Below are positions 29,091 through 38,758 of a stretch of DNA of 38,881 bases, in pieces. Source of the stretch: Pseudomonadota bacterium (GTDB lineage: Bacteria > Pseudomonadota > Gammaproteobacteria > SURF-13); contig JAQBXX010000010.1 of assembly GCA_027624315.1 (NCBI GenBank), forward strand, positions 1 to 38,881, read 5' to 3'. The position numbers were made by a program, and so were the translations under genes. Under the pieces are notes generated by a model. It had not been told where the DNA came from, did not search any database, and was given only the letters and a program-made list of their open reading frames with translations. Position 1 is the first letter of the stretch. Every line of letters starts with the position of its first letter.

Positions 29091-29581
29091 GGCTTCTTTC
29101 CGAGAACCTCTGCCTTAGTTTTATTCATGATCTTATCGATATCAATTACATGGGGGACGAAGACGTTGAAAAAGCCCCGTAATCCCCACCAAACAAAGAT
29201 GAAGAAAACAAAAATCGGCACTAGCAATGAGGCTGTGAAAGGGGAGCCTTCAAGTGAGCGGAGAGAGTAGAGGAAGAGCATGAGTGAACATAGCGCAATG
29301 AATAGGCACCACACCAATTTCATTATCTGAAGCGTGTAATAGATCTGGAACTTGTGCCCAGAATTACCAAGGTAGAGTTTGGTTTGTTGTGTTGCGACAG
29401 GCTTTGTGAGAAAGCCGGCCAGAAAATCTACGAAGCCGACAAATAGCCGCTTAAGAAGCGGCGCGAGGAGCTTCTTAAACAATCCCAACACAAAAATCGC
29501 GAGGATGCTTCCGAGCGCCCCTAGTACCACGATTCCGAGAATGGTTGTCTTGAGCCACGTCTCGATTGAAGTGAAGTCCAT
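29087..29581 (-). CDS. unknown small membrane protein
   Basis: I do not recognise this 164-residue protein. Its hydrophobic segments are near residues 12-35, 87-107 and 118-140, so about three membrane helices are likely, with a polar loop (about 60-82) and a charged tail. Base composition is clearly more AT-rich than the neighbours, suggesting recent acquisition. It is coupled by an ATGA overlap to the downstream ArsC-family gene. Confidence 0.6.
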   Translation of the reverse strand: MDFTSIETWLKTTILGIVVLGALGSILAIFVLGLFKKLLAPLLKRLFVGFVDFLAGFLTKPVATQQTKLYLGNSGHKFQIYYTLQIMKLVWCLFIALCSLMLFLYSLRSLEGSPFTASLLVPIFVFFIFVWWGLRGFFNVFVPHVIDIDKIMNKTKAEVLGKKP

Positions 29582-29687
29582 GCTGAACCTAAATGTTGTT
29601 GCCAGCTAGGTAGAAGTAGACCCCAAATGGGGCGATTATTTGTGCCGCCTTCGATGCTTTGAAATTTACGCCACTACGGTTCCACAG

Positions 29688-30383
29688 TCAAACCAGCGCT
29701 GGGTGTTCTGTGCCCGCAATACTTCCATCCACCAGATGTATCTGGCGCTGGGTGTGTTCGGACAGGTGGGGGTCGTGGGTGACGGTGATTACGGTCTGGC
29801 GGTTTTGCTCCGCGAGGCGTTTGAAGATGTCGAACACGATGCGGCCGTTTTTGGTGTCGAGGTTGCCGGTGGGTTCGTCGGCGAGAATGATCAGCGGGTC
29901 GTTGGCGAGTGCGCGCGCGATGGCGACGCGCTGGCGTTGGCCGCCGGAGAGTTGGTCGGGTGTTTTTCTGGCTTCAGGGGTGAGCCCCAGTTCGTCGAGT
30001 ATCTCTGCGGCGCGGGCGCGCATCAGGCTATCGCTGCGTGCGCCGAGTTTGCGCATCGGCAGCATGACGTTTTCGAGCACCGAAAACTCCGGCAGCAGAA
30101 AGTGAAACTGAAACACGAAGCCGAGTTTTTTCAGGCGCAGTTCGGCAAGCTCGTTGCGGCCCAGTTTGGAAGTCTCGCGTCCTTCGAGATAGATGGAGCC
30201 GCTGGTCGGCACGTCGAGCAGGCCGAGCAGGTAGAGCAGGGATGATTTGCCGGAGCCGGACGGGCCGGTGATGGCGATGAATTCGCCGGGCTGTACGCTG
30301 AAATGGATGTCGCGCACCAGGGTCACCGGCACCGGGCCGGGCAACACGCGCATGACGCCGCGCGCCTCCAGCAGCGGCGTCAT
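29688..30383 (-). CDS. ABC transporter ATP-binding protein (LolD/MacB type)
   Basis: A 231-residue ATPase of the LolD/MacB class. It has Walker A GPSGSGKSS, the signature LSGGQRQRVAIARAL, Walker B LIILADEPTGNLD, and the switch histidine in VTHDPHL. Start ATG 30383 (MTPLLEARGVMRVL) overlaps the permease stop by four bases; a longer in-frame start at 30443 is within the permease gene. It should power the permease encoded just upstream. The substrate is unknown. Confidence 0.93.
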   Translation of the reverse strand: MTPLLEARGVMRVLPGPVPVTLVRDIHFSVQPGEFIAITGPSGSGKSSLLYLLGLLDVPTSGSIYLEGRETSKLGRNELAELRLKKLGFVFQFHFLLPEFSVLENVMLPMRKLGARSDSLMRARAAEILDELGLTPEARKTPDQLSGGQRQRVAIARALANDPLIILADEPTGNLDTKNGRIVFDIFKRLAEQNRQTVITVTHDPHLSEHTQRQIHLVDGSIAGTEHPALV

Positions 30384-31624
30384 GCCGCGCCCCGGATGAT
30401 GTCCACAGGATTCAGGCGCGCCGCCTTGCGCGCGGGCAGCCATGCGGCGAAGGTGGCGGAGAGAATGGCGAAGCCCCCGGCGATGAGGTAGTGGATGATG
30501 GTGTAATGCAGGATAAACCCTTCTGCGGTGATAAAGCCCTCGTTATGAATGCGGATGGCGCCGAGCATGCGTGTGAGCCCGTAGCCCAGCGCCCAGCCGA
30601 GCAGTGTGCCGACCAGGCCAACCAGCAGGCCCTCAATGAGGAAGATGTGGCGGATGTCGCGCTCCTCGAAGCCGATGGATTTCAGGATGCCGATGTCGCG
30701 TGTTTTTTCGTGCACCACAGTGGAGATGATATTGAAGATACCGAACGCCGCGACGATGAGAATCGCGCTGACGGTTGAGTACATGATGCCGTTCTGGATT
30801 ACAAAGATGCTGAGGATGTTTTCATAGGTCTCTTCCCACGACTCGGTGCGGTAGCCGAGTCGCGCCTCGATGGATTTCGCGATGCTGTGCGCCTGATTGA
30901 CGTCACTCAGGCGGATGCGTATCTGGTTGATGACGTTGGGACGGTCTTGCAGGATCTGCACCTTCTTCAGCAACGCATAGGATTCTAAGTTGTCTATCGG
31001 TGTGATGCCGGTGCGGAAGATGCCGACCACTTTCATTTTGAGAATAACCCCGGCGGGTGAGGTCACCGACAGGGTGTCGTTCATGACCGCGCCAGCTTTT
31101 TTCGCCACGCCGTCGCCGAGGATGATGCCATTGGCGGCGGTGTGCAGGGCGTTGAGATTTCCGGCGATGAGGTCATTTTCCAGGTGACTCACGCGCCGCT
31201 CTTGTTCCGGCTCGATACCGACCAGAGTCGCCGACACGTCTTTCGATCCATAGCGCAGGAAGACCTGCGCGCGCAGGGTGGGTGCGGCGGTGAGGTCGCT
31301 GCGCCGGTTGAGTGCGGCGATTTCCGTAGCGGCATCCTTGATGCCGCGCAGTTCGTCGCGCGGCTTGAGTCCGCGCAGCATCACCACGCCGTCGCTGAAC
31401 AAACGCTGTGCTGGCTGCAACGGCGCGCTGCGGTATTCGTCTTTGATTACGACGTGCGGCCACACGTCGATGACCTTGGAGACGAAGTAGACGTGAAAGC
31501 CCTGCATCAACGCGGCCATGGCGATGAAAAAGCCCACTCCCATCGCCACGCCCAGCACCGAAACCAGTGTCTGGCGCTTGCGGTTACGCAGATGGGTTAG
31601 CGCTATTTCGAGTGGCAGCCACAT
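30380..31624 (-). CDS. ABC transporter permease (FtsX/MacB type)
   Basis: A 414-residue permease with one membrane helix near the start (about 21-43), a large periplasmic domain (about 45-285) and three C-terminal helices (about 287-312, 334-360, 380-402), the MacB/LolC/FtsX layout. HEKTRDIGILKSIGFEERDI, between the last helices, is the conserved cytoplasmic coupling region, and LPARKAARLNPVDIIRG is the typical end. Together with the fusion protein and ATPase it forms a mechanotransmission-type exporter rather than a pore. Cargo could be lipid, peptide or drug. Confidence 0.92.
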   Translation of the reverse strand: MWLPLEIALTHLRNRKRQTLVSVLGVAMGVGFFIAMAALMQGFHVYFVSKVIDVWPHVVIKDEYRSAPLQPAQRLFSDGVVMLRGLKPRDELRGIKDAATEIAALNRRSDLTAAPTLRAQVFLRYGSKDVSATLVGIEPEQERRVSHLENDLIAGNLNALHTAANGIILGDGVAKKAGAVMNDTLSVTSPAGVILKMKVVGIFRTGITPIDNLESYALLKKVQILQDRPNVINQIRIRLSDVNQAHSIAKSIEARLGYRTESWEETYENILSIFVIQNGIMYSTVSAILIVAAFGIFNIISTVVHEKTRDIGILKSIGFEERDIRHIFLIEGLLVGLVGTLLGWALGYGLTRMLGAIRIHNEGFITAEGFILHYTIIHYLIAGGFAILSATFAAWLPARKAARLNPVDIIRGAA

Positions 31625-31625
31625 G

Positions 31626-32651
31626 TCAGGGTGCGGGCTGCGCTTTCGTGCGCACGCTGCGGCCTTGCTTCAGGTCGGCAGGCGGCGCGACGATGATTTC
31701 ATCGTTATCGCCGAGGCCCGCGGTGATTTCCATGCGTTGTTCGTCGGCGGCCCCGGTTTTGATGCTGACACGTTCGGCCTTGCCGTTGCGCACCACCCAT
31801 ACGGCGCCATTCGACACTGCGCTTACCGGCACCAGCAGCGCGTTCTGCATTTTGCGCACGATGATGTTGACCTCGGTCGTCATGCCGATTTTCAGGCGGG
31901 TGTCGGCAGGCAGGCTGATGCGCACGCGGTAGCTCTTGTTTACCGGATCGCCCTTGGGTGTGATTTCGCCGACGGTGCCTTCCAGTGCCTCGGCAGGAAA
32001 CGCATCCGCCTTAATGACGACGCGCTGGCCTGCTTTCACGCGCGGAATGTCTTCCTCGTCCACCTCGGCGGTAATGCGCAGCGGACTCGTCTCGCCGACC
32101 CAGAACAGCACCTGCGTGCTGGTCACCGTCTCGCCCGGTTCGCCGTCCTGGCGCAGCACCACGCCGTCCATGGGTGAGCGCAGGCGCAGGTCGTCGAGTA
32201 CGTGTTTTGCCGCATCCAGATTGGCGCGTGCCTGGCGGTGTTCGCTCACGGCGCGGTCGTAGGCCTGCCTGCCGACGTAGCCTTTGGGCAGCAGTGGGGT
32301 GAGGCGTTTCACTTCGTCGCGCAACAGGCGCTCCTGCGTCGCTACTTGATCCACACGCGCGCCGGCCTCGTCGTCGCTGAGGCGTGCGAGCAATTGATTG
32401 CGCGTCACCCGGTCGCCCTCGCGCGCCAGTATCTCAACGATGCGCGCGGTGGATTTCGGACTCACCTTGGCCCAGCGCACCGGTTCCACCTCGCCGGTGG
32501 CGTACACCGCTTCGACCGCCGGGCCACGCGCCGGATGCACCACAGTGACGGTGGGCGGTGAGTAGAAAAAGATAAAACCGCCGCCAGCGGCCAGTATTAC
32601 AAACAACAGAGTGAAAACAATGTGGCGTGTGCGCATGGTGTGGTGACTCAT
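31626..32651 (-). CDS. HlyD/MacA-type membrane fusion protein
   Basis: A 341-residue periplasmic adaptor with an N-terminal anchor helix (about 10-30). The lipoyl-like half-motifs VSPKSTARIVEILAREGDRV and LRSPMDGVVLRQDGEPGETV flank an alpha-hairpin, and beta-barrel and membrane-proximal domains follow. It is the first gene of the exporter cluster; its stop is separated by one base from the permease start. A TolC-type outer-membrane partner is not in the window. Confidence 0.92.
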   Translation of the reverse strand: MSHHTMRTRHIVFTLLFVILAAGGGFIFFYSPPTVTVVHPARGPAVEAVYATGEVEPVRWAKVSPKSTARIVEILAREGDRVTRNQLLARLSDDEAGARVDQVATQERLLRDEVKRLTPLLPKGYVGRQAYDRAVSEHRQARANLDAAKHVLDDLRLRSPMDGVVLRQDGEPGETVTSTQVLFWVGETSPLRITAEVDEEDIPRVKAGQRVVIKADAFPAEALEGTVGEITPKGDPVNKSYRVRISLPADTRLKIGMTTEVNIIVRKMQNALLVPVSAVSNGAVWVVRNGKAERVSIKTGAADEQRMEITAGLGDNDEIIVAPPADLKQGRSVRTKAQPAP

Positions 32652-32675
32652 AAGCTCATAAGTAAGTCTGCACTT

Positions 32676-32719
32676 CCCACCCTGCCCATCCCCCGAAATA
32701 GGGGGATGGGCAGGGTGGG
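32676..32719. repeat. perfect 19-bp inverted repeat
   Basis: Arms at 32676-32694 and 32701-32719 pair perfectly around loop GAAATA. The left arm begins CCCACCCTGCCCATC. The right end GGGCAGGGTGGGTG is shared with the sequence after the inverted repeat at 16212-16241. It sits in the divergent gap between the fusion-protein gene and the GspC-like gene (32652-32906), where I see nothing else certain. Confidence 0.75.
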
Positions 32720-32906
32720 TGTAGAGTAAATAGGGCAGTGGTCAATGAGTGCCTCCTGGTCACTGTAAATGAACTGCGCCAGGAAGACGATAGGCTGTTC
32801 CTGCGGGCTCCCCCAAGGGGCTCTGTTCTGTTAAGCTTGTGTAAACGAATGTAGGAAAATGGCTGCTGTCACGGGTATTCAGCGCCAATTTCTAAGGTGT
32901 AACCTG

Positions 32907-33224
32907 ATGATGCAGTTACCGAGCTGGAATAGCGCCATCCTGCAGCGGGTGCAGTGGCGCCAGGCCGAGCGGGCAGTGCCCGCCGTCAATGCGCTGCTCG
33001 TGATTCTGCTCGCGTACACGCTGGCGCAGCTTACCTGGCGTGTCTGGCTGCCGCCGCTGGTCGTGAGCGGGGGCGGACCGGTGCAGGCCCAGGGCGTGCT
33101 GGCCCTCAAGTCCGACGGCAGTTATCAATTCAGCGGCGCGTTCGGCGCGCGCGATGCTACATTGGCGTCCGCACTACAGGCGTTCGGCCCCGCCGGCGCA
33201 GACGGTAAAATCGCACTGTCCTAA
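32907..33224 (+). CDS. small membrane protein resembling GspC N-terminus
   Basis: A 105-residue protein from ATG 32907, chosen because AAGG lies about ten bases upstream; an ATG at 32859 is in frame. It has a short cytoplasmic start, one membrane helix in VPAVNALLVILLAYTLAQLTW, and a short periplasmic tail with VLALKSDGSYQFSG. The helix and its WR flank recall the N-terminus of type II secretion protein GspC, but the rest of GspC and all other gsp genes are missing. It may be a remnant or an independent small protein. It is followed by rng after 13 bases. Confidence 0.5.
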   Translation: MMQLPSWNSAILQRVQWRQAERAVPAVNALLVILLAYTLAQLTWRVWLPPLVVSGGGPVQAQGVLALKSDGSYQFSGAFGARDATLASALQAFGPAGADGKIALS

Positions 33225-33237
33225 ATAAAGCATCCCC

Positions 33238-34707
33238 ATGAGCCGCGAAATCCTGATCAATGTCACACCACGCGAGACGCGCGTCGCCGTGGTTGAAAAT
33301 GGCGTACTGCAGGACATCTTTATCGAGCGCGCGCACAAGCGCGGCCTGGTCGGCAACATCTACTATGGCCGTGTGAGCCGCGTGCTGCCCGGCATGCAGG
33401 CCGCGTTTGTGGATATTGGCCTGGAGCGCACCGCGTTTCTGCACGCATCTGATGTTCTCAGTGTCGGCAATGGGGATGAGGCGGAAGAGAAAAAAATAGT
33501 CGAGCCTATTACCACGCTGCTGCGCGACGGTCAGGAGCTGCTGGTGCAGGTCGTCAAAGACCCGCTCGGCAGCAAGGGCGCGCGCCTCACCACGCAGATT
33601 TCCGTCGCCTCGCGTTACCTCGTGTTCATGCCCAACACAACGCACATCGGCGTGTCGCAGCGCATCGAAGACCCCGCCGAGCGGCAACGCCTGAAGGACA
33701 TCATCAAGCAGCTCAGCCCGCCTGCGACGAGTGGCGGGTATATCATCCGCACCATGACCGAGGGCGTGAGCGCGGAGGATCTGCAGGCGGACATGGGTTT
33801 TCTGCACAAGTTGTGGGGCTCAATTGAAGAGCGCGCGCGCAGTGAGCAGGCGCCTGCGGTGATCCATGAAGACCTGCCGCTGGTGATGCGCACCATGCGC
33901 GATCTGGTGGAAGTGGAGGTGGAGAAGGTGCGCATCGACTCGCGCGAAACCTGTCAGCGCGTACTCCAGTTCGCGCAAAAATTCATTCCGCAGATCGTGG
34001 AGCGCATTGAGCATTATCCCGGCGAGCGTCCGATCTTCGATCTCTACAGCATGGAAGACGAAATCCAGAAGGCGCTGGAGCGCAAGGTGCAACTGAAGTC
34101 GGGCGGCTATCTCATGTTCGATCAGACCGAGGCCCTGACCACGGTCGACATCAACACCGGCGCCTTTGTCGGTCACCGCAATCTGGAAGAGACCATCTTC
34201 AAGACCAACCTGGAGGCGGCGCAGACGATTGCGCGCCAACTGCGCCTGCGTAATCTGGGCGGCATCATCATCATCGATTTTATCGACATGACCGACCTCG
34301 ATCACCGGCGTCAGGTGCTGCGTGCGCTCGGCAAGGCGCTGGAGCGTGATCACGTCAAGACCCACATCTCCGAGGTGTCCGCGCTCGGGCTGGTGGAGAT
34401 GACGCGAAAACGTACGCGCGAGAGTCTGGAGCACGTGCTGTGCGAGCCGTGCCCGGCCTGTCAGGGACGCGGCTCGCTCAAGACCGCCGAGACCGTGTGC
34501 TATGAAATCTTCCGCGAGATTTTGCGCGAGGCGCGCCAGTTCGAGGCGCAGCGTTTTCTGGTCATGGCCGCGCAGGAAGTAGTGGGTCTGCTGCTGGATG
34601 AGGAGTCCACCGGCCTCGCGGAGCTGGAGGAGTTCATTGGCAAGCCGATACGCCTGCAGGTGGAGACGCAGTACACCCAGGAACAATATGACGTGGTGTT
34701 GACTTAG
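33238..34707 (+). CDS. rng: ribonuclease G
   Basis: RNase G is the short RNase E homologue that matures the 5' end of 16S rRNA and turns over some mRNAs. The 489-residue protein starts MSREILINVTPRETRVAVVE, has an S1 domain (about 38-130) with YYGRVSRVLPGMQAAFVDIG, the catalytic metal-binding region TTVDINTGAFVG and IIIIDFIDM, and the zinc-link cysteines CEPCPACQGRG. Length matches E. coli Rng, with no degradosome extension. It precedes yhdP, as in E. coli. Confidence 0.97.
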   Translation: MSREILINVTPRETRVAVVENGVLQDIFIERAHKRGLVGNIYYGRVSRVLPGMQAAFVDIGLERTAFLHASDVLSVGNGDEAEEKKIVEPITTLLRDGQELLVQVVKDPLGSKGARLTTQISVASRYLVFMPNTTHIGVSQRIEDPAERQRLKDIIKQLSPPATSGGYIIRTMTEGVSAEDLQADMGFLHKLWGSIEERARSEQAPAVIHEDLPLVMRTMRDLVEVEVEKVRIDSRETCQRVLQFAQKFIPQIVERIEHYPGERPIFDLYSMEDEIQKALERKVQLKSGGYLMFDQTEALTTVDINTGAFVGHRNLEETIFKTNLEAAQTIARQLRLRNLGGIIIIDFIDMTDLDHRRQVLRALGKALERDHVKTHISEVSALGLVEMTRKRTRESLEHVLCEPCPACQGRGSLKTAETVCYEIFREILREARQFEAQRFLVMAAQEVVGLLLDEESTGLAELEEFIGKPIRLQVETQYTQEQYDVVLT

Positions 34708-34714
34708 ACACGCG

Positions 34715-37700
34715 ATGCGCAGAACCCGATACAGACTTCATGCCTTGTGGCACCGGCTGGCGGTAGCGAGCCACTTCACGTTGCGCCATACCTGGAAGAT
34801 GGCCATCACCACCTCCGTCGTTCTCATTATCGTAGCAGGGGTTTTGCTCGCTGTGGCGCGCATGCTGTCACCCATGGCGGGCCAGTTCCGCGGTGATCTT
34901 GAGGTATGGGCGAGTGCCGCCGCCGGTCAGCCGGTGAAGATCGGCGTCCTCAAGGCCGACTGGTCCGGCTTGATGCTGCAGATCAGGTTGAGCGACGTGC
35001 GCGTGTACGATGTACGGGGCGAGCGGGTGTTACTGCGTTTCAGCGATACGCGCATGCGCGTCGACCCGGTGGTGTACCTGCGCTACAGGCGCGTCGAGCC
35101 CAGCCATCTCTCGTTGGAGGGCGTGAGTTTGTCGCTGATCCGCACGCCGCAAGGCAATGTGGTGCTGGAAGGATTCGAAGACCGCTCCCTGTCGGACGGC
35201 ATGTTCGTGCCATGGCTGTTGCGGCAGGGGCGGCTCGATATCCGGCAGAGCCGGATTGACTGGACCGATCAGGAGACCGGCAGGGCGCGACGGAGTTTCA
35301 GTGACGTGAATCTTCTGCTGCGCACCGACGGCAAGCGCCATCAGTTGAACGGCACGGTAGCACTGTCCGGCGCAACGCCTTCAGGCGTGACACTCGCGCT
35401 CGATTTCGACGGCGACCTCAGCGCCCCTGCGACATGGAGCGGCAAGGTCTACCTTCAGGCCGGCGCTCTCGATCTGGTAGCGCTGCAGCGTGCGCTGCAA
35501 TGGCCGAGTGTCGTGGCGTCACAGGGCGCGATTGATTTCAAACTCTGGGGGCTCTGGAGCGGCACGCGGTTGCAGCGGCTGGAGGGCGAGACCGCCGCAC
35601 GCGACGTGCGCGTGGTGACGTCAGGCCAGCCGCCGCTGGTCATCCGCCAGGCGAGCACGCAACTCCAATGGCAGCGTGAGGACTCCGGCTGGCGCTTCTC
35701 CGCCGAGCGCTTTGTGCTGGAGCGCGCCGCGGCTGCGGAGCCGTCACGTTTTGTCGTCGTCTCCCATATCGAAAACAGTATCCGCGTGCTGGACGCGCGC
35801 TTCAGTGAATGGCGCATGGAAGATGCCGCTGCACTGCTGCTGGCCGGTGCCGCGCTGCAGCCTGCCCTTGCCGAACCGCTGCGCGGGCTGGAACCGCGCG
35901 GTGTGTTGCGCGACGTGCGCGTGCGCTTCACACCGGGGCCTTCCACGGCGTCGGCCGTGACACCGGCCCCGGTGGCGGACACCTTCACGAATTTCTATCT
36001 GCGCGCCCAGGTGGTGGGCCTGCACACACATGCCTACCGCTCCCTGCCGGCGCTCGATAACGTCAGCGGGGTGTTGCAATGCGACGAGCGCTCCGGCGCC
36101 TTCGAGCTGGGCACACGCAGCGCGCAACTCACAGGATGGTTGCGCAAGCCGCTCGCCATCGCCCAGGCCACGGGCCGGGTGGGCTGGCAGCGCGGCGAGC
36201 ACGCGTGGCGCGTCGGGCTGGAGGCGCTCGATCTCAGGAATGACGACATCAGCGCGCAGGTGAGCGGCACCATCGATTGGCCGCTCGACGGCGGCTCGCC
36301 GCTGGTCGATCTGCAATCGCGTTTTGAGATCCCGCGCATCGGCCGTGTGGCGGATTATCTGCCGGAGCAACTGCCGGAAAAGGCCCGCGCCTGGATCACG
36401 CGCGGGCTCGTTACCGGGCGCGTCAGCTCCGGCACGGCGCTGGTGCGCGGACGGCTGAGCGATTTTCCGTTCGATGCCAGCAACGGAGTGTTCGAGGCGC
36501 GCCTGAATGTGAGCGATGCCGTGCTGGATTACGAAGCGGGCTGGCCGTGGCTGGGCGAGCTCGATGGCGAGATGGCGTTTCGCGGGCGCAGCCTGGAGAT
36601 CAATGCCGTCGCGGGCAAGATTTTCGACTCCAGCGTGCAGAAGATCAGTGCCGTGGTTCCCGATCTGTCGCTGGAGGAGCCGCAGCTCACGATTCGAGGC
36701 GAGGTGCGCGGCGCGACCACCGATGTGCTGCGCCTGTTGCGGGAGAGTCCGCTGAAAGACAAGCTGGCGAACTCCGTGGCGGGATTGAGCGCGAGCGGAC
36801 AGGTCACGCTCAATCTGGATTTGCTGATTCCGCTCTCGGTGCAACCCAACCAGATCAAGGGTGCGTTGCAGTTCAGGGACAGCGCCCTGCATTACGTGGA
36901 CAAGGCGCAGGAGCACGACATCGAGTTGACGCGCATCAACGGCACGCTCAATTTTACCGGTGACCTGCACCTCACCGGCAACGACATTGATGCCGTCCTG
37001 CTCAATCACAAGATCAAGCTTGCGCTGAAGAGCGAGGCCGCAGATGCGCCTGCGGGCAGGGCCAGGCAGGCGCTGCTGATCGAGGCGCGCGGCCGCACCG
37101 ATCCCGCCGACCTGTCACGCCAGTTGAAGCGTATTGCACCCGATCTGCCGGCGGGCGCGCTCGATACCCTGCGCGGCAGCACCGACTGGCTCGCCGCCCT
37201 GCAACTGCGGGTGGGTGCGGGCAGTAATGTCGAGGCCGACTGGCGGCTGGAGTCGTCGTTGCAGGGCATGGCGCTGCAGTGGCCGGAGCCCGTGGGCAAG
37301 GCCGCGCCGGAGGCGGTGCGGCTGGTGCTGGAATCCGTGCCGGGCAGCGGACTAAACCGGCGTTTCGCGCTGCACTATGGCAGCCGTTTGAACGGCGTGT
37401 TTGAATTTGCGCGTGCCAAAAATACCTGGGGGCTGGCGCGCGGGGATCTGCGCTTCAGCGCAACCCCTGCTGTCCTGCCGCCGCAGGGGCTGCGCATCAG
37501 CGGCGAACTTGAGCGTCTCTCGGTCACCGAGTGGCAGGCGTTTCTTGCCCGCGGTACCAGCGGCGGAGGCGGTTTGACTGCCAGGCTCAATGCGGTCGAT
37601 GTGCGCATCGGCGCGCTGGAAGTGTTCGAGCAACGGTTCAGCAACATTCAAATCCGCGCCACCCAGACGCCGCAGGCGTGGGAGGCGAACGTCAGCGGCG

Positions 37701-38653
37701 CGGAGCTTGCAGGCAGCCTGCGTCTGCCGCGTGAGAAGGAGGCCGCGCTGGTGCTGAATCTGGAGCGCATGCACCTCAACAAGGTCGAGGGCAGCGCGGC
37801 GAAGGGTTCTGATCCGCGTCTCTGGCCGGCGCTGCGTATCGACGTCGCGAGCTTCAAATACGCTGACTCCGATCTTGGGCGCCTGCATCTCGATGCCGCC
37901 AAACGCAGCGGCGGTCTGCGCATCGACAGCCTGAGTCTCGCGTCACCGAATTTCCAGATCAATGGACAGGGCGACTGGGTGGTGGAGCAGGATAAGCCCG
38001 CGTCACGCTTTACGCTCAAGGCCAGCGGCGATGAGTTGGGCAAGATACTCTCTGCTTTTGGTTATGCCGCCTCGGTGTCCGGCGGCAACAGCCAGTTCGA
38101 TATCACCGCGACATGGGAAGGCACGCCCGCCGACTTTGCGCTGGAGCGGTTGAATGGAAACCTGTCGCTCAAGGTAACAAAGGGAAGGCTGCTGGAGGTG
38201 GACCCCGGGGCCGGGCGGGTGTTCGGGTTGTTGAGCCTGCAGGCCCTGCCGCGCCGGCTGACGCTCGACTTCAGTGATATCTTCGCCAAGGGTTTCAGCT
38301 TTGACCGTATCGAGGGTTATTTTGTGTTCGAGAACGGCAACGCCTACACCAACAATCTTGTCATGGAAGGACCCTCGGCCCACATCACTGTGACCGGCCG
38401 CACCGGTCTTACAGCCAAGGATTACGACCAGATAGTGACCGTGAAACCCGAAATCAGCGAGGGGCTGTCGCTGGGAGCGGGGCTCGTGGGCGGGCCGGTG
38501 GTGGGTCTGTCGCTGTTTCTCGCCAATAAATTATTACCCGGGCTCAAGGATATCGCGACCTACCAGTACACGATCAAGGGGCCGTGGAAAGAACCCGTCA
38601 TCGCGCCTCTGGAGCAGCAGGACAAGGCGGCAAAGAAAAAGAGCGCGGGGTGA
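34715..38653 (+). CDS. yhdP: YhdP family AsmA-like phospholipid transport protein
   Basis: This is a 1312-residue protein of the YhdP family (TIGR02099). Together with TamB and YdbH, YhdP moves phospholipids to the outer membrane in E. coli. An N-terminal membrane helix (about 28-50, TTSVVLIIVAGVLLAVA) is followed by a very long repeat-rich beta region expected to form a periplasmic groove, including PEQLPEKARAWITRGLVTGR, and a C-terminal AsmA-like part with GRVFGLLSLQALPRRLTLDF. Full length, with no break. It starts seven bases after rng. Confidence 0.95.
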   Translation: MRRTRYRLHALWHRLAVASHFTLRHTWKMAITTSVVLIIVAGVLLAVARMLSPMAGQFRGDLEVWASAAAGQPVKIGVLKADWSGLMLQIRLSDVRVYDVRGERVLLRFSDTRMRVDPVVYLRYRRVEPSHLSLEGVSLSLIRTPQGNVVLEGFEDRSLSDGMFVPWLLRQGRLDIRQSRIDWTDQETGRARRSFSDVNLLLRTDGKRHQLNGTVALSGATPSGVTLALDFDGDLSAPATWSGKVYLQAGALDLVALQRALQWPSVVASQGAIDFKLWGLWSGTRLQRLEGETAARDVRVVTSGQPPLVIRQASTQLQWQREDSGWRFSAERFVLERAAAAEPSRFVVVSHIENSIRVLDARFSEWRMEDAAALLLAGAALQPALAEPLRGLEPRGVLRDVRVRFTPGPSTASAVTPAPVADTFTNFYLRAQVVGLHTHAYRSLPALDNVSGVLQCDERSGAFELGTRSAQLTGWLRKPLAIAQATGRVGWQRGEHAWRVGLEALDLRNDDISAQVSGTIDWPLDGGSPLVDLQSRFEIPRIGRVADYLPEQLPEKARAWITRGLVTGRVSSGTALVRGRLSDFPFDASNGVFEARLNVSDAVLDYEAGWPWLGELDGEMAFRGRSLEINAVAGKIFDSSVQKISAVVPDLSLEEPQLTIRGEVRGATTDVLRLLRESPLKDKLANSVAGLSASGQVTLNLDLLIPLSVQPNQIKGALQFRDSALHYVDKAQEHDIELTRINGTLNFTGDLHLTGNDIDAVLLNHKIKLALKSEAADAPAGRARQALLIEARGRTDPADLSRQLKRIAPDLPAGALDTLRGSTDWLAALQLRVGAGSNVEADWRLESSLQGMALQWPEPVGKAAPEAVRLVLESVPGSGLNRRFALHYGSRLNGVFEFARAKNTWGLARGDLRFSATPAVLPPQGLRISGELERLSVTEWQAFLARGTSGGGGLTARLNAVDVRIGALEVFEQRFSNIQIRATQTPQAWEANVSGAELAGSLRLPREKEAALVLNLERMHLNKVEGSAAKGSDPRLWPALRIDVASFKYADSDLGRLHLDAAKRSGGLRIDSLSLASPNFQINGQGDWVVEQDKPASRFTLKASGDELGKILSAFGYAASVSGGNSQFDITATWEGTPADFALERLNGNLSLKVTKGRLLEVDPGAGRVFGLLSLQALPRRLTLDFSDIFAKGFSFDRIEGYFVFENGNAYTNNLVMEGPSAHITVTGRTGLTAKDYDQIVTVKPEISEGLSLGAGLVGGPVVGLSLFLANKLLPGLKDIATYQYTIKGPWKEPVIAPLEQQDKAAKKKSAG

Positions 38654-38665
38654 GTGCGTCAAATC

Positions 38666-38674
38666 TGCTAGAAT
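38666..38674 (+). promoter_or_regulatory. putative extended -10 promoter of lipoprotein gene
   Basis: TG, C, TAGAAT forms an extended -10 box, about 85 bases before the lipoprotein start and just after the yhdP stop. No convincing -35 is seen. TTGAAC near 38714 with TAATCT near 38735 is an alternative but has short spacing. Confidence 0.35.
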
Positions 38675-38758
38675 TTTTTCAGCGGTTGTAGGCCGGAACA
38701 TGCCGCACTGCGTTGAACCGGAACGATGGATCTTAATCTTGAAGAAGGAGCCTTGAGT

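Noticed and set aside
35744-37009. Long minus-strand open frame inside yhdP
   Set aside because: Antisense shadow of a full-length conserved gene in GC-rich DNA; no ribosome site or known domain.
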